From NCBI GenBank assembly GCA_048594975.1, contig JBMDXQ010000119.1, positions 62,001 to 126,000 of the forward strand: a stretch of 64,000 nucleotides of DNA, written 5' to 3'. The stretch is from JBMDXB01 sp048594975 (GTDB lineage: Bacteria; Acidobacteriota; Vicinamibacteria; Vicinamibacterales; 2-12-FULL-66-21). Positions 52,116 to 60,317 of the stretch are shown here, piece after piece (position 1 is the first letter of the stretch; every line of letters begins with the position of its first letter). The position numbers and the translations under genes are program-made. A model generated the notes under the pieces. That model was not told where the DNA came from. It worked only from the letters and a program-made list of their open reading frames with translations, and ran no database searches.

Positions 52116-52698
52116 GGGCGCTCGCCGCGATCGGACGCGCGCCGCCGATCGCGTGATGCAGATACAGGCGGCCCTTCTCCCAGTTGCGCTGGATGGTGCG
52201 TTCCGACACGCCGCGCATCGCGGCGATCTCGGCGAACGAGAAGCCGCAGAAGAACTTCAGGTCGATGATTTCGGCGAGCTCCGGCTCCACCTCGGCGAGC
52301 TCGTCGAGCGCATCGCTGATGAGGATGAGCGTGTGCGGGCTCATCACGCTGTCGCCGTGGTCGGTCGCGAGGGAAGTGATCTCGAACAGCCCGCCGCGCT
52401 TCTCCGATCGGCGGCGGCGCACGTCGTCGATGATCAGTCCGCGCATCACGCGGCTGGCGTACGCCATGAAGCGCGCATGATCGACGAACACGGTCCCCTC
52501 GCGGCCGGAGATCGACAGATAGGCTTCGTGGAGGAGCGTCGTGGCGCCGAGGCCGCCGACCGGCCCCTGGCGGTGGAGCTCGCGGCGGGCCAGCCGGTGG
52601 AGCTCCGCGTACAGGGTGCTGAACAGTGCGTCCGCCACCACACGTTCGTCGCCCGTCCTCGCCGGCATCTCCGAGGTCACGTTCATCACGGCTTTCAC
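52096..52698 (-). CDS. ECF-type sigma factor of the kinase-linked (TIGR02999) group
   Basis: A 200-residue sigma factor. Region 2 is LFSTLYAELHRLARRELHRQG ... TTLLHEAYLSISGREGTVFVDHARFMAYASRVMRGLIIDDVRRRRSEKRGG and region 4 is DALDELAEVEPELAEIIDLKFFCGFSFAEIAAMRGVSERTIQRNWEKGRLYLHHAI. The LLHEAYL and WEKGR motifs are diagnostic for TIGR02999, a group common in Acidobacteriota and Planctomycetes and encoded next to Ser/Thr kinases. Relatives elsewhere need phosphorylation of region 2 for activity. The start is ATG 52698, though 52683 (MNVTS) is also possible. The kinase gene begins before this one ends. Confidence 0.94.
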   Translation of the reverse strand: MKAVMNVTSEMPARTGDERVVADALFSTLYAELHRLARRELHRQGPVGGLGATTLLHEAYLSISGREGTVFVDHARFMAYASRVMRGLIIDDVRRRRSEKRGGLFEITSLATDHGDSVMSPHTLILISDALDELAEVEPELAEIIDLKFFCGFSFAEIAAMRGVSERTIQRNWEKGRLYLHHAIGGARPIAASAHAAAQS

Positions 52699-53007
52699 CT
52701 GTTCCAGCCGTCGCAGCAGGGCGTCGCGGCGAAACAGCTCCCCTTCTTCAGAATCGAAAACGGCGGCCGAAGGACGACGCGGCTCCCGTGGCGGGGTGCG
52801 ACGCCGGCACCCAGGAGACCCCGGTCACCCGAAGAAAGGGCGAAACGATCGGGTGCGGCGACAGAGTATACCTTCGACTGCCCGGCGCCGCCACCTGTCG
52901 CCGCGAGGAGCGCACTCCCCCGCGCGGCCCGGTTGCACGGCAGCCCGGCCGGTGGAATCATTTGGCGGCGCACCATGGGTTCGCCGGAGACGCGCCCAGG
53001 AGCCACC
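52699..53007. other. Divergent intergenic region
   Basis: About 310 bases between the ECF sigma gene and a divergent hypothetical gene. It must hold both promoters. I could not assign clear -35/-10 pairs and saw no gene or strong palindrome. Confidence 0.3.
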
Positions 53008-53763
53008 ATGCCCTCGGAGCCCCGGACACTCGTCGACGAACTCGAGGCGGCGGCGTCGCTTCCGGCCGGACGGCAGGAACGGTTCAACGGCTACGGCGTG
53101 ATGGGCCTGCCGTTCGAATCGGGTCACGTGCTGGCGATGCGCAGGTTTCCCGCATCGTCGGTCGGGCAGGGCTACAGGTCCGTGTGGCACCGGGATCCAG
53201 GCGGCGCCTGGACGTTCTACGCCGACGTCGCCCCGCGGATGGCGTGCACGCGGTTCTTCGGCGCGGCCGCGGCGCGCACGATCGAGACGGACATCGTGAT
53301 CGAGTGGCGGGAGCCGTTCCGCATGCACGTGGCGATGCCGGCCATGAGCTTCGAGTGGGACGTCACCGCGGCGCCGACGGCCGCGACGCGGCTCATGACC
53401 TCGGCGGGACGACTGCTCCCGGGCGCCGCGTGGCGCAGCCCGTTCGTTCTGGCGATCATGGCTGCGCTCGCGGGGCCGCTGCTCGGTGCCGGGCGCCTCG
53501 GCCTGTACGGGACGGCGCCGAACGGCCAGCACTTCGTCGCGAATCCCCGCGCGCTGTGGGCCGTCGTGGACAGCCGTGCCCGGCTCGCGGGAGAGGACTT
53601 CGGGGCGCCGGGCCCCGCGCATCCGCAGGCCCGCCTCGGGGATTTCTGGATCCCGCAGCGCGGAATCCTCGCGATCGGCCAGGCCTACTTCGAGCCGTTC
53701 GACCCCGCGCGCCACTCGCCGGCGACATCGCATCCGGCGAACGCGCCACACGCGCGCGCGTGA
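53008..53763 (+). CDS. Conserved hypothetical protein, about 251 residues
   Basis: No family was recognised. The protein is soluble with beta-rich segments: GYGVMGLPFESGHVLAMRRFPASSVGQGYRSVWHRDPGGAWTFYADV, CTRFFGAAAARTIETDIVIEWREPFRMHVAMPAM, FEWDVTAAPTAATRLMT. A hydrophobic stretch (FVLAIMAALAGPLLGAGRLGLYG) lies near residue 155. The end is GDFWIPQRGILAIGQAYFEPFDP. The layout resembles lipocalin-like or hydroxyneurosporene-synthase-like beta-barrels. ATG 53008 has AGGAG five bases upstream; ATG 52975 is in frame but lacks a site. It is transcribed away from the sigma factor and could be one of its targets, but nothing proves it. Confidence 0.75.
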   Translation: MPSEPRTLVDELEAAASLPAGRQERFNGYGVMGLPFESGHVLAMRRFPASSVGQGYRSVWHRDPGGAWTFYADVAPRMACTRFFGAAAARTIETDIVIEWREPFRMHVAMPAMSFEWDVTAAPTAATRLMTSAGRLLPGAAWRSPFVLAIMAALAGPLLGAGRLGLYGTAPNGQHFVANPRALWAVVDSRARLAGEDFGAPGPAHPQARLGDFWIPQRGILAIGQAYFEPFDPARHSPATSHPANAPHARA

Positions 53764-53954
53764 CGCTCGTGGCGGCGGGATCGAACGGCGCGACGGGACC
53801 GCGGGCGCGGGCCCGCGGCCTCGAGCCGCGCGCTCACCGCTTCACGCGTTCGACGACCACCGGCACCGGCAGGCAGACGGTGTTGCACATCCGGCGAATG
53901 CGCCTGCGCTGACGACCGGCTGCGCCATTTCGGCGGCGGCCGGCCTGTTGGCGG

Positions 53955-54476
53955 CTATCTTGTCAGGAACAGGATCACCACGAGGCACGCAATCGCCAGC
54001 GCCGCGACCGTCGCGCCGATTAGGAGCAACCGCCGGCGGCGCTGCTGGGCCATCCGCAGCTCGGCGATGTTCGCCCAGAGCACCTTCTGCAGGTGAACCG
54101 ACGTCGTCGCTTCCTTCGCCGGTCGCCGCTCCGGTGCGGCGCCGGCGTCCACGGGCGCGATGAACCGGTAGCCGCGACGCGGAACCGTCTCGATATACAG
54201 AGGTCGATCCGCCGCGTCCCTGAGGACGTCCCGGATCTGCCGGATGGTGAAGTTGACCGATTGGTCGAAATCGACGTAAGTGCCGTCCGGCCAGAGCTCG
54301 CTGCGGATCTCGTCACGGGTGACCAGCGTGCCGGCGCGCCTCGCGAGGAGCACCAGCAGCTTGAATGGCTGGGGCTGCAGCTTGATTCGGCGGCTGTTGC
54401 GCCGCAGCTCTCCCGCAGCCAGGTCGAGCTCGAACTCTCCGAAACACAGCCTGTTCGATTCTGCTTCGCTGCCCAT
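53955..54476 (-). CDS. OmpR-type winged-helix protein with C-terminal membrane anchor
   Basis: A 173-residue protein. Residues 8-105 form a trans_reg_C winged helix (LCFGEFELDLAAGELRRNSRRIKLQPQPFKLLVLLARRAGTLVTRDEIRSELWP, NFTIRQIRDVLRDAADRPLYIETVPRRGYRFIAPV). A linker and one transmembrane helix (LLLIGATVAALAIACLVVILFL) end the protein. It is a ToxR/CadC-type membrane-bound regulator, but the usual periplasmic sensor part (PD40 or TPR) after the helix is missing. It may be a short natural form or a truncated gene. The divergent neighbour is a sigma-54-AAA-like gene 184 bases away. Confidence 0.87.
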   Translation of the reverse strand: MGSEAESNRLCFGEFELDLAAGELRRNSRRIKLQPQPFKLLVLLARRAGTLVTRDEIRSELWPDGTYVDFDQSVNFTIRQIRDVLRDAADRPLYIETVPRRGYRFIAPVDAGAAPERRPAKEATTSVHLQKVLWANIAELRMAQQRRRRLLLIGATVAALAIACLVVILFLTR

Positions 54477-54660
54477 GGACTCCGCGGCGAGGTGGGATGT
54501 CCCGAAAGCCTATCACGGCGGCCCGCTGGCCGGCCCTGCGCGCGCTGCAATTGCTTATCACGAGGCGGGTTACAGGCTCAGAGATCGCTCCGATCCTCCA
54601 AAGCCGCCGCTCATCGCCACCGCCGCCCCGACCGCGTATCGTGCGCGCAGGGAGAGCACG

Positions 54661-55317
54661 ATGACCACACGGAACCTGGACAGAGAATTCGCGGCCGAGG
54701 GGCCGCGCGGGCCGCGCATTTTGCCCAAGGACATCCCTGATTGCGATCTCATGACCGCGGTGCGCAGCGATGCCTGCGTCCTGCTGACCGGACGCGACGA
54801 CGCCGTCCGTACCCTGGCGCACGAGATTCACCGTCTGAGCAGGTGGAGTCAGGGGCCGTTCACCATCATCGACTGCGAGTGCGGGGAGGACGTGCTCGAA
54901 GGCGCGCTCTACGGCCCCGCCCCGGGGACCGCTCCACAGGATGCCCCAGAGCGCGCCGGGACTGTGCTGCTCCACGAGGTCGGACGGCTCGATCGAGTGG
55001 TGCAGGCCCGGCTCGCCGACCGCCTGATGCCCGTCCGGGGGCATGGCCAGCCGCGCCGGGTCCGGCGCCGGCTCATGGCTTCGACGTCCGAACCGCTGCT
55101 GGCACGGGTGCACGACGGCACGTTCGACGACCGGCTGTTCTACCGGCTCAACGTCATCCACTTCCTGCTCCTGAGCGACTTGCCCTCGAGACCGACAGGA
55201 GGAACAGGGGGCGCTGACGAGGGCTTTCTACTGAGGTGCGGGATCGCCCACGACGAGCGATGGCTGCTCGCTCCCGCGCGGCGGATGGCTCCGCGGCTCG
55301 GCCTGCCCCCCTCGTAG
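54661..55317 (+). CDS. Short sigma-54-activator-like AAA protein without Walker A (paralog 1)
   Basis: A 218-residue protein aligning with the central domain of NtrC-type activators. ACVLLTGRDDAVRTLAHEIHRLS stands where GESGTGKE is expected, so the phosphate-binding loop is absent. GPFTIIDCECGEDVLEGALYG matches the PFxxxNCA..ExLLESELFG region, but the GAFTGA sigma-contact loop is replaced by PGTAPQDAPERA. Walker B is GTVLLHEVGRLD with the catalytic Asp changed to His. VHDGTFDDRLFYRLNVIHF keeps the arginine-finger helix. There is no HTH and no receiver domain. It cannot be a normal ATP-driven activator. A decoy or scaffold role, or an evolved new function, is possible. A paralog lies at 58801-59439. 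The ATG has GGGAG upstream. Confidence 0.82.
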   Translation: MTTRNLDREFAAEGPRGPRILPKDIPDCDLMTAVRSDACVLLTGRDDAVRTLAHEIHRLSRWSQGPFTIIDCECGEDVLEGALYGPAPGTAPQDAPERAGTVLLHEVGRLDRVVQARLADRLMPVRGHGQPRRVRRRLMASTSEPLLARVHDGTFDDRLFYRLNVIHFLLLSDLPSRPTGGTGGADEGFLLRCGIAHDERWLLAPARRMAPRLGLPPS

Positions 55318-55378
55318 AACCCCGGGCCGCGGACCGGCGGAGGCCGCTCCTCGGAAAGGGCCTCATGACGTCGACCCT

Positions 55379-57055
55379 TCAGCGCCTGATCGGCTTCCCG
55401 GTGCCCAGGTGGTGCGGGAGGTGAGCCTTGCCGCTGAACACGTGCGGCTTCTTCGGCAGCGCTGCGCAGATACCGGCGTCGTCCGGTTCCGGCGGCACCG
55501 CGCCGAGGAACTGCGCCGCCTGCCGAGGGTGCAGCTCCTGCTCCAGATCGAACGCGAAGGAAATGAGCTTGGCCTCCTGCTGGAAGCCAGCGTACATCCA
55601 CAGGCCCGCCGGCTTGCCCTCCGGCGTCAATCCCACCGGGATGGAGATGTTCGGGTAGCCGGCAACCGCCGCGGCCGACGATGCGAAGCTGTATGTCGGC
55701 GCGACGATGGCGTCCACCTGGGTCAGTGCGCCATCGATGCCGGCGCGCGTCAGCGTCATCGAGTGCGCTCGCGCCGCCAGGTAGATCGGGTCCGTCAGAT
55801 CGCCGCTCGTGCTCTCCGAGATCTCGAATAGCTCCTGGCCGAAGTACTTCATCTCCGCCGGGCAGTGCCGGATGTTGAACTCGATCAGATCGGCGAGGGT
55901 ACGCACCGTCGTGTGCTGCAGCGTGGCGAGGTACTCGGCGACCTGTACCTTGAACTCCATCAGCAGCACCGTGAACTCGTCGTCGAACCACGCGAACGGA
56001 TCGCCCGTATCCACGTCCACGATGGTCGCCCCGAGGGCGGCCATTGCCGCGATTCCCTGTTCGGCAACCTCGACGAGGTCGGGTTCGCCCCCGTAGTCGA
56101 AGGTGAAGTAGCGCCGGTCGACGCCGATGACCTGGCCGGCCAGGCTTCCACGCTCGAGGAACGGGACGTAGGCGGGCGGCACGCCCGGCCCGGGCGTTTG
56201 GAGGACGCCGAGCAGGACCGCGGTGTCGGTCACGGTTCGGGTCATCGGCCCCGCCGTGTCCTGGCTGTGGCCAATGGGGATGATCCCATCCTGCGACAGC
56301 AGGCCGATGCTGGGTTTCAGGCCGACGATCAGGTTGTTGCCGGACGGGCACACGATCGATCCGTCCGTCTCGGTGCCGATCGCCGCGGCACAGAGGTTTG
56401 CGGCGGGTGCGACGGCAGATCCCGAGCTCGACCCGCACGGATCGAAGCTGAGCAAGTACGGCTCGCGCGTGAAGCCGCCGCGCGCGCTCCAGCCGTTGAA
56501 CGGCGCGAACCCGCGGAAGTTCGCCCACTCCGAGAGGTTCGCTTTCCCGAGAATCACCGCGCCGGCGGCGCGCAGCCGGCCGACGATTGGCGCATCGCCC
56601 GGCACCCTGCTGTTGACGAGGGCCAGCGACCCCGCCGTCGTCTGCATCGTGTCATCTGTCGCGATGTTGTCCTTCACGAGGATGGGGATGCCGTGCAGCG
56701 GCCCGTGCACGTGCCCGGCACGCCGTTCGGCGTCGCGCCGTGCGGCGATCGCGACCGCTTCCGGATTGGTCTCGATGACCGCGCCGAGCAGCGGGTTCAG
56801 CTCGCCGATCCGTTGCAGGTAGGCAAGCGTGAGCTCACGGCTGCTCAGCGCGCCCGAGGCCATCATCGACTGCAGTTGCGGAATGGTTGCTTCGATCCAG
56901 GGCGCATCGGCAGCGGCGGCATCGAGGCGGAACGGTGGGCCGAAGCCGCCGGCCGCGAGGGCGGCAGCGGCCGCAACACCGCCGGCGACGAACTCGCGGC
57001 GTGTGAGGCGGCAGGTCCCGTCGCCCGGAGCGTTCGTGCGAATCAGGGATGCCAT
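55379..57055 (-). CDS. Tat-exported amidase (amidase-signature family)
   Basis: A 558-residue serine amidase hydrolysing a C-N bond in an unknown amide. It has a twin-arginine leader (RREFVAGGVAAAAALAAGG). The catalytic triad is K128 (GIPILVKDN), the cis-Ser of the CGSSSGSA loop (208-214) and nucleophile S233 (GTETDGSIVCPSG). The family lead-in LTLAYLQRIGELNPLLGAVIETNPEA is also present. ATG 57055 is preferred because the Tat signal then starts normally; an in-frame ATG at 57067 adds four residues. The C-terminal part (YPNISIPVGLTPEGKPAGLWMYAGFQQEAKLISFAFDLEQ) is standard. A DoxX-like gene lies just upstream on the same strand. Confidence 0.93.
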   Translation of the reverse strand: MASLIRTNAPGDGTCRLTRREFVAGGVAAAAALAAGGFGPPFRLDAAAADAPWIEATIPQLQSMMASGALSSRELTLAYLQRIGELNPLLGAVIETNPEAVAIAARRDAERRAGHVHGPLHGIPILVKDNIATDDTMQTTAGSLALVNSRVPGDAPIVGRLRAAGAVILGKANLSEWANFRGFAPFNGWSARGGFTREPYLLSFDPCGSSSGSAVAPAANLCAAAIGTETDGSIVCPSGNNLIVGLKPSIGLLSQDGIIPIGHSQDTAGPMTRTVTDTAVLLGVLQTPGPGVPPAYVPFLERGSLAGQVIGVDRRYFTFDYGGEPDLVEVAEQGIAAMAALGATIVDVDTGDPFAWFDDEFTVLLMEFKVQVAEYLATLQHTTVRTLADLIEFNIRHCPAEMKYFGQELFEISESTSGDLTDPIYLAARAHSMTLTRAGIDGALTQVDAIVAPTYSFASSAAAVAGYPNISIPVGLTPEGKPAGLWMYAGFQQEAKLISFAFDLEQELHPRQAAQFLGAVPPEPDDAGICAALPKKPHVFSGKAHLPHHLGTGKPIRR

Positions 57056-57110
57056 GTGTTCCTCCATTTCAGAGCGGAACGTGCCGCCGTTCGCGCAGAC
57101 GATCGCGCGG

Positions 57111-57527
57111 TCAGGTCGTCGCGGCGCGGCCGGCGCGGGGGCCGCGGACCGCGGACGGCGGCGACGCGGCCGGGCGGCGATCCGCCGGCCTCGTGACGTA
57201 CGAGACGGCCAGCAGCGCAAGCAGCAGCGGGGGCTCGCCCCAGACCTGCACGCCGTCACCGGCTGCGTAGTGCGCGATAGTCGCCATCACCCAGGTCATG
57301 GCTGCGCCGGCGTACGCCCATTCCTTCAGTAGAACGAGCCCGGGCGCGAGCAGGACGATTGCCGCCGCAGGCTTCGCGATTCCGAGAACCACCCTGAGGT
57401 GCTGCGGGTAGCCGACCCTGTCGAAGGCGGCGACGATCTGCTGGCTGCCGGTGAGATAGATCAGCCCGAACAGCAACGCGAGTCCGACCAGGACCGTGCT
57501 GCACCAGTACGCAATCCTTCGAGCCAT
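57111..57527 (-). CDS. DoxX-like membrane protein
   Basis: A 138-residue protein with four transmembrane helices (YWCSTVLVGLALLFGLIYL, VVLGIAKPAAAIVLLAP, EWAYAGAAMTWVMATIAHYA, PPLLLALLAVSYV) and the DRVGYPQHLRVVLGIAKP segment of DoxX_2 proteins. A ribosome site GGAGGAGG precedes ATG 57527. Members are linked with quinone or thiol chemistry, but the exact role is unknown. It precedes the amidase with a 55-base gap and may be co-transcribed. Confidence 0.85.
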   Translation of the reverse strand: MARRIAYWCSTVLVGLALLFGLIYLTGSQQIVAAFDRVGYPQHLRVVLGIAKPAAAIVLLAPGLVLLKEWAYAGAAMTWVMATIAHYAAGDGVQVWGEPPLLLALLAVSYVTRPADRRPAASPPSAVRGPRAGRAATT

Positions 57528-57719
57528 GCCTCCTCCAGCGACGGTCGGATCCGAAGAGTGGTGATTCTGCGCCAAACCGTGCGCGTTGTCATCACGGTCA
57601 CCACGGCGGGGCAGCTCAGCCACGCCTTCTCACACGCGACCTCTGACGGCCTGCGGCGCCTACCCGGAATTATTCACGAACTCCTGCGGTCAAGGCGGCC
57701 CGTTCGCGCAGAAAACCCT

Positions 57720-57889
57720 GGAAGTAGGCCGCGCAAACGCCAGTCGACAAAACGTCGCGGAGGCGCCAGAAATCCGCGTGGGGTGTCTGGGCCCCACGCT
57801 GCCGCCGACAAGCCGGGCCGACGGTGCGCGTCCTGTGCGCGCTGGGTGGAAGTCGCCGCAGCGACGTTTTGTCGGCATACGGAAGTAGG
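57720..57889. mobile_element. Possible small IR-bounded element (MITE-like)
   Basis: CGACAAAACGTCGC (57745-57758) has an exact reverse complement at 57861-57874, giving 14-bp inverted repeats about 100 bases apart. Outside them the 9-base word GGAAGTAGG occurs as a direct repeat at 57720-57728 and 57881-57889. Inverted repeats inside a direct repeat are the outline of a non-autonomous transposable element, though the direct repeats do not touch the inverted ones. No coding capacity is present. The alternative is a plain hairpin terminator between DoxX and GNAT. The flanks 57528-57719 and 57890-57939 show no gene. Confidence 0.4.
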
Positions 57890-57939
57890 GTTTAGGGCGA
57901 ATGGGCCGAGTTGACCTTCACGTTCATGAACATTCCGAC

Positions 57940-58443
57940 CTAGGCCTCAGTCGGTAGGGCTTCGAGATCGATCTCGTACCTGTGACTCGGGACCGCGAGC
58001 TGGCCCGCGTCGGTCTCGGCCATGTAGGAGAACGGACCGGCATCGCGCCAGCCCTCGCGCGCGTAGAACGACCGCGCCCGCTGGTTGCCGGCGACGACCG
58101 CGAGCCAGGCGCGCCGGTGGCCGGCTCCCCGGATCTCGTCCAGCGCCTTGCGCAGAAGCATGGCCGCGACGCCCGTTCCGCGCGCCTTGCGGTCCACGAA
58201 GATCTGCTCGACTTCGTCGCCCTTGACGACGACGAAGCCCACGGGTTCGCCGCTCGCCTCGGCTACCCACATGCTGCCGATTCGCGACTGCGTGCGCGAC
58301 GTGAAGTGCTCCTCGCGGCGGTAGGGTAGCAGCGCGGCCGGCACGTGTCCCAGGTGGCCGTCCTGCCATCCTGTGTGCCAGATCCGGGCAACCGCGGCCA
58401 CGTCAGCTTGTGTTGCCCTTCGAAGCGTGAAAGGTCCGTCCAT
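57940..58443 (-). CDS. GNAT-family N-acetyltransferase
   Basis: A 167-residue acetyl-CoA-dependent acyltransferase. ATG 58443 starts MDGPFTLRRATQADVAAVARIWHTGW. The acetyl-CoA loop is IFVDRKARGTGVAAMLLRKAL (R/Q-x-x-G-x-G/A type). The C-terminal strand is ARSFYAREGWRDAGPFSYM. The substrate is unknown: an amine of a small molecule, antibiotic or protein end. It stands alone. Confidence 0.9.
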   Translation of the reverse strand: MDGPFTLRRATQADVAAVARIWHTGWQDGHLGHVPAALLPYRREEHFTSRTQSRIGSMWVAEASGEPVGFVVVKGDEVEQIFVDRKARGTGVAAMLLRKALDEIRGAGHRRAWLAVVAGNQRARSFYAREGWRDAGPFSYMAETDAGQLAVPSHRYEIDLEALPTEA

Positions 58444-58794
58444 CCAGTTGCTCCCAGTCAGACACGGGCACGAGCTGCCATTACACAAACGTCAGTCGCC
58501 ACGCGCCGTCCAGGCGGTCGCCTCGTCCGTCCGGCCTCATGATCCGCACAGCTCAGTACCTTACTGGCAATCCTCGCCGCGGAGCGGCCGCAGAACCACG
58601 CCCGGCGGGCGGTCCCTCATACCCCGGGTTGCAGCCGGGTGTTCGGCCTGGCCGCGTTCGTCGTTTTGGCTGTACATCCGGCGAGACAAGAAGTCATCCC
58701 CGGATGTTCCTTTCCGATTACCAGGTGTGAAAGGGCCGCCCTGGGGCAGCGTTGGTTGCGCAGAGCACGCTCACCACGGCGCAGCAGAGGGGAG
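58444..58794. other. Intergenic region with no feature seen
   Basis: About 350 bases between divergent GNAT and sigma-54-AAA-like genes. Apart from the GAGGGGAG ribosome site before ATG 58801 I see no gene, strong palindrome or clear promoter pair. Confidence 0.3.
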
Positions 58795-58800
58795 ATGATC

Positions 58801-59439
58801 ATGAGCCTGACCGACGTCGACCACACGCTGACGCGCCGCCTGGAGAGCCGGACCCGCGGTCCGGCGTTTCCCACCATGTTCGGCTTCGACCTCACCAGCG
58901 CGGTGCGCACCGACGCGTGCGTGCTGCTGACCGGGCGCGACGTCGCGGTCCGGGGCGTGGCGTACAGGATTCACCGCCTCAGCGATTGGCGCGAGGGACC
59001 GTTCACGATCGTCGACTGCGGCGCGCCGTCGGAGATCGTCGAGCGGATGCTGTTCGAAGCGTTCAGCGACAGTGCGTCCGCGAGGTCGCACGCGCGGAAG
59101 CGTCGGGCGGGGACCGTTCTGCTCCAGGATGTGGGGCAGCTGGATCGCGCCGCCCAACGCCGCCTGGCCGACCAGCTGGCGCAGCTGCGCGCCATGCCGC
59201 CATTGACCGGCCCGCGGGTGATGGCGGCGACGGCGGACTCGCTGCTTCCACGCGTGATCGACGGCACGTTCGACGACCAGCTGTTCTACCGCCTGAACGT
59301 CATCCACCTCGTGATTCCAGGCGAACGAACCAAAGAGAGCGCGCGGCCCGTGCGAAACCTCAGCCGCCCCATCCTGCTGCCGCGCGGGTACGCACAGGAC
59401 GGCGGCCGAAGCGTGCCGCGGCTCCGCCTGCGTGGTTGA
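58801..59439 (+). CDS. Short sigma-54-activator-like AAA protein without Walker A (paralog 2)
   Basis: A 212-residue paralog of the protein at 54661-55317. The shared core is SAVRTDACVLLTGRDVAVRGVAYRIHRLS, GPFTIVDCGAPSEIVERMLFEAF, RRAGTVLLQDVGQLDRAAQRRLADQL and VIDGTFDDQLFYRLNVIHLVIP. Again no GxxGxGK loop and no GAFTGA loop occur. Walker B carries Q-D instead of D-E, and the arginine-finger region is retained. The N-terminal ~25 residues differ from paralog 1. A ribosome site GAGGGGAG is 6-7 bases before ATG 58801. Both copies keep the same reading frame and the same lost motifs, so the loss is old and the proteins have probably been selected for another task. Confidence 0.82.
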   Translation: MSLTDVDHTLTRRLESRTRGPAFPTMFGFDLTSAVRTDACVLLTGRDVAVRGVAYRIHRLSDWREGPFTIVDCGAPSEIVERMLFEAFSDSASARSHARKRRAGTVLLQDVGQLDRAAQRRLADQLAQLRAMPPLTGPRVMAATADSLLPRVIDGTFDDQLFYRLNVIHLVIPGERTKESARPVRNLSRPILLPRGYAQDGGRSVPRLRLRG

Positions 59440-59713
59440 CTGGTGGCAACCGCCGACTGCGCTCAGACTTTTCAGCAGGCGTGAACGCACCGGCTCGGGC
59501 TGCGGCCGACGCGCGAAGAACACGAACTGCGTGATCGCAAGTTCTTCGTGAGCTTCGTGACATCGTGGCCAGCGAAGCTGGGCCGTGTTCGGGAACACAG
59601 CTGTTCTATTGGACGATCTCGCGAGCCCTCCACGCTACCAGCCGAACAGGCAGGGCGTCGCCGTTGGCCGCTACGGCGACAGCCAGTACGAGGGCTTCAC
59701 GAGCATGACGTTG

Positions 59714-59880
59714 TCAGCACGCGTACGACCCTGCGACCTTGAGCTCGGTCGGCTGCGAGGGCTCCGCCCCTTCGACCGACATCTGCTGCGCGTAGCCGCC
59801 GGCCCACTCACCCTGCCGCCAGGCCTCGTCGTCGAAGCAGCCGTCGATTGCGGCGGCCGTCCCTCGAGCCGCGTCGTGCG
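59714..59880 (-). pseudogene. N-terminal scrap of a CBM9/DUF5916-type protein
   Basis: The minus strand reads ARGTAAAIDGCFDDEAWRQGEWAGGYAQQMSVEGAEPSQPTELKV, the typical I-DG-x-L/F-DD-x-AW opening of family 9 carbohydrate-binding-like domains and DUF5916 proteins. It then leaves the frame and stops at 59714. No start and no rest of the gene are present. The neighbouring 59440-59713 contains only a plus-strand protein-like scrap (about 59590-59710, LDDLASPPRYQPNRQGVAV) that I cannot assign. Confidence 0.5.
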
Positions 59881-60215
59881 CTAGATCCGGGGTAGGTACT
59901 TGCGGCCGAGCGATCGGCCGTTCAGGAACATCTCCACGTCCTCGGCGTTGGTGTAGGCCATCACCGGGATCGGCTGCCGTCGCGCCCCGCCCGGTTCCAG
60001 TGGGGCAGGATGGGCACCATCGGCTGCTTCGTCCGGTGGCTCTGGTACAGGTAGAAGGGGTCCTTCGGGAAACCCGCGAGGTCGACGATCCCGAAGTACG
60101 AGCTGCGCGCCGGCCAGTCGCGCTCGTCGCGCGGTTGGCTCCAGGCGAAGTAGGGCGTCGGCTCGCCGAGCTAAATCGAAACCGGTCCACACCACGTTGG
60201 CGGCGCGACGCGCTG
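59881..60215 (-). pseudogene. C-terminal scrap of a GH2 beta-galactosidase
   Basis: From 60215 the minus strand reads AANVVWTGFDL, changes frame, then LGEPTPYFAWSQPRDERDW, ARSSYFGIVDLAGFPKDPFYLYQSH and VPILPHWN, and changes frame again to VMAYTNAEDVEMFLNGRSLGRK, ending at 59881. This matches the GH2 gene at 14438-17167 (LGEPTPYYSARSSYFGIIDLAG, ELFLNGRSLGRKK) well, but it is a different paralog, not a recent copy. Two or more frame changes and loss of the catalytic part show it is dead. Confidence 0.8.
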
Positions 60216-60317
60216 CCGGGAAACCGTCGCGTTGACACCCGGCGGCGCCTCGCATAGTGTGGGCGCACCCAGCCTTATTGTTCGTGGCACGAACAATCTG
60301 AACGTGACGCCGGTCCT

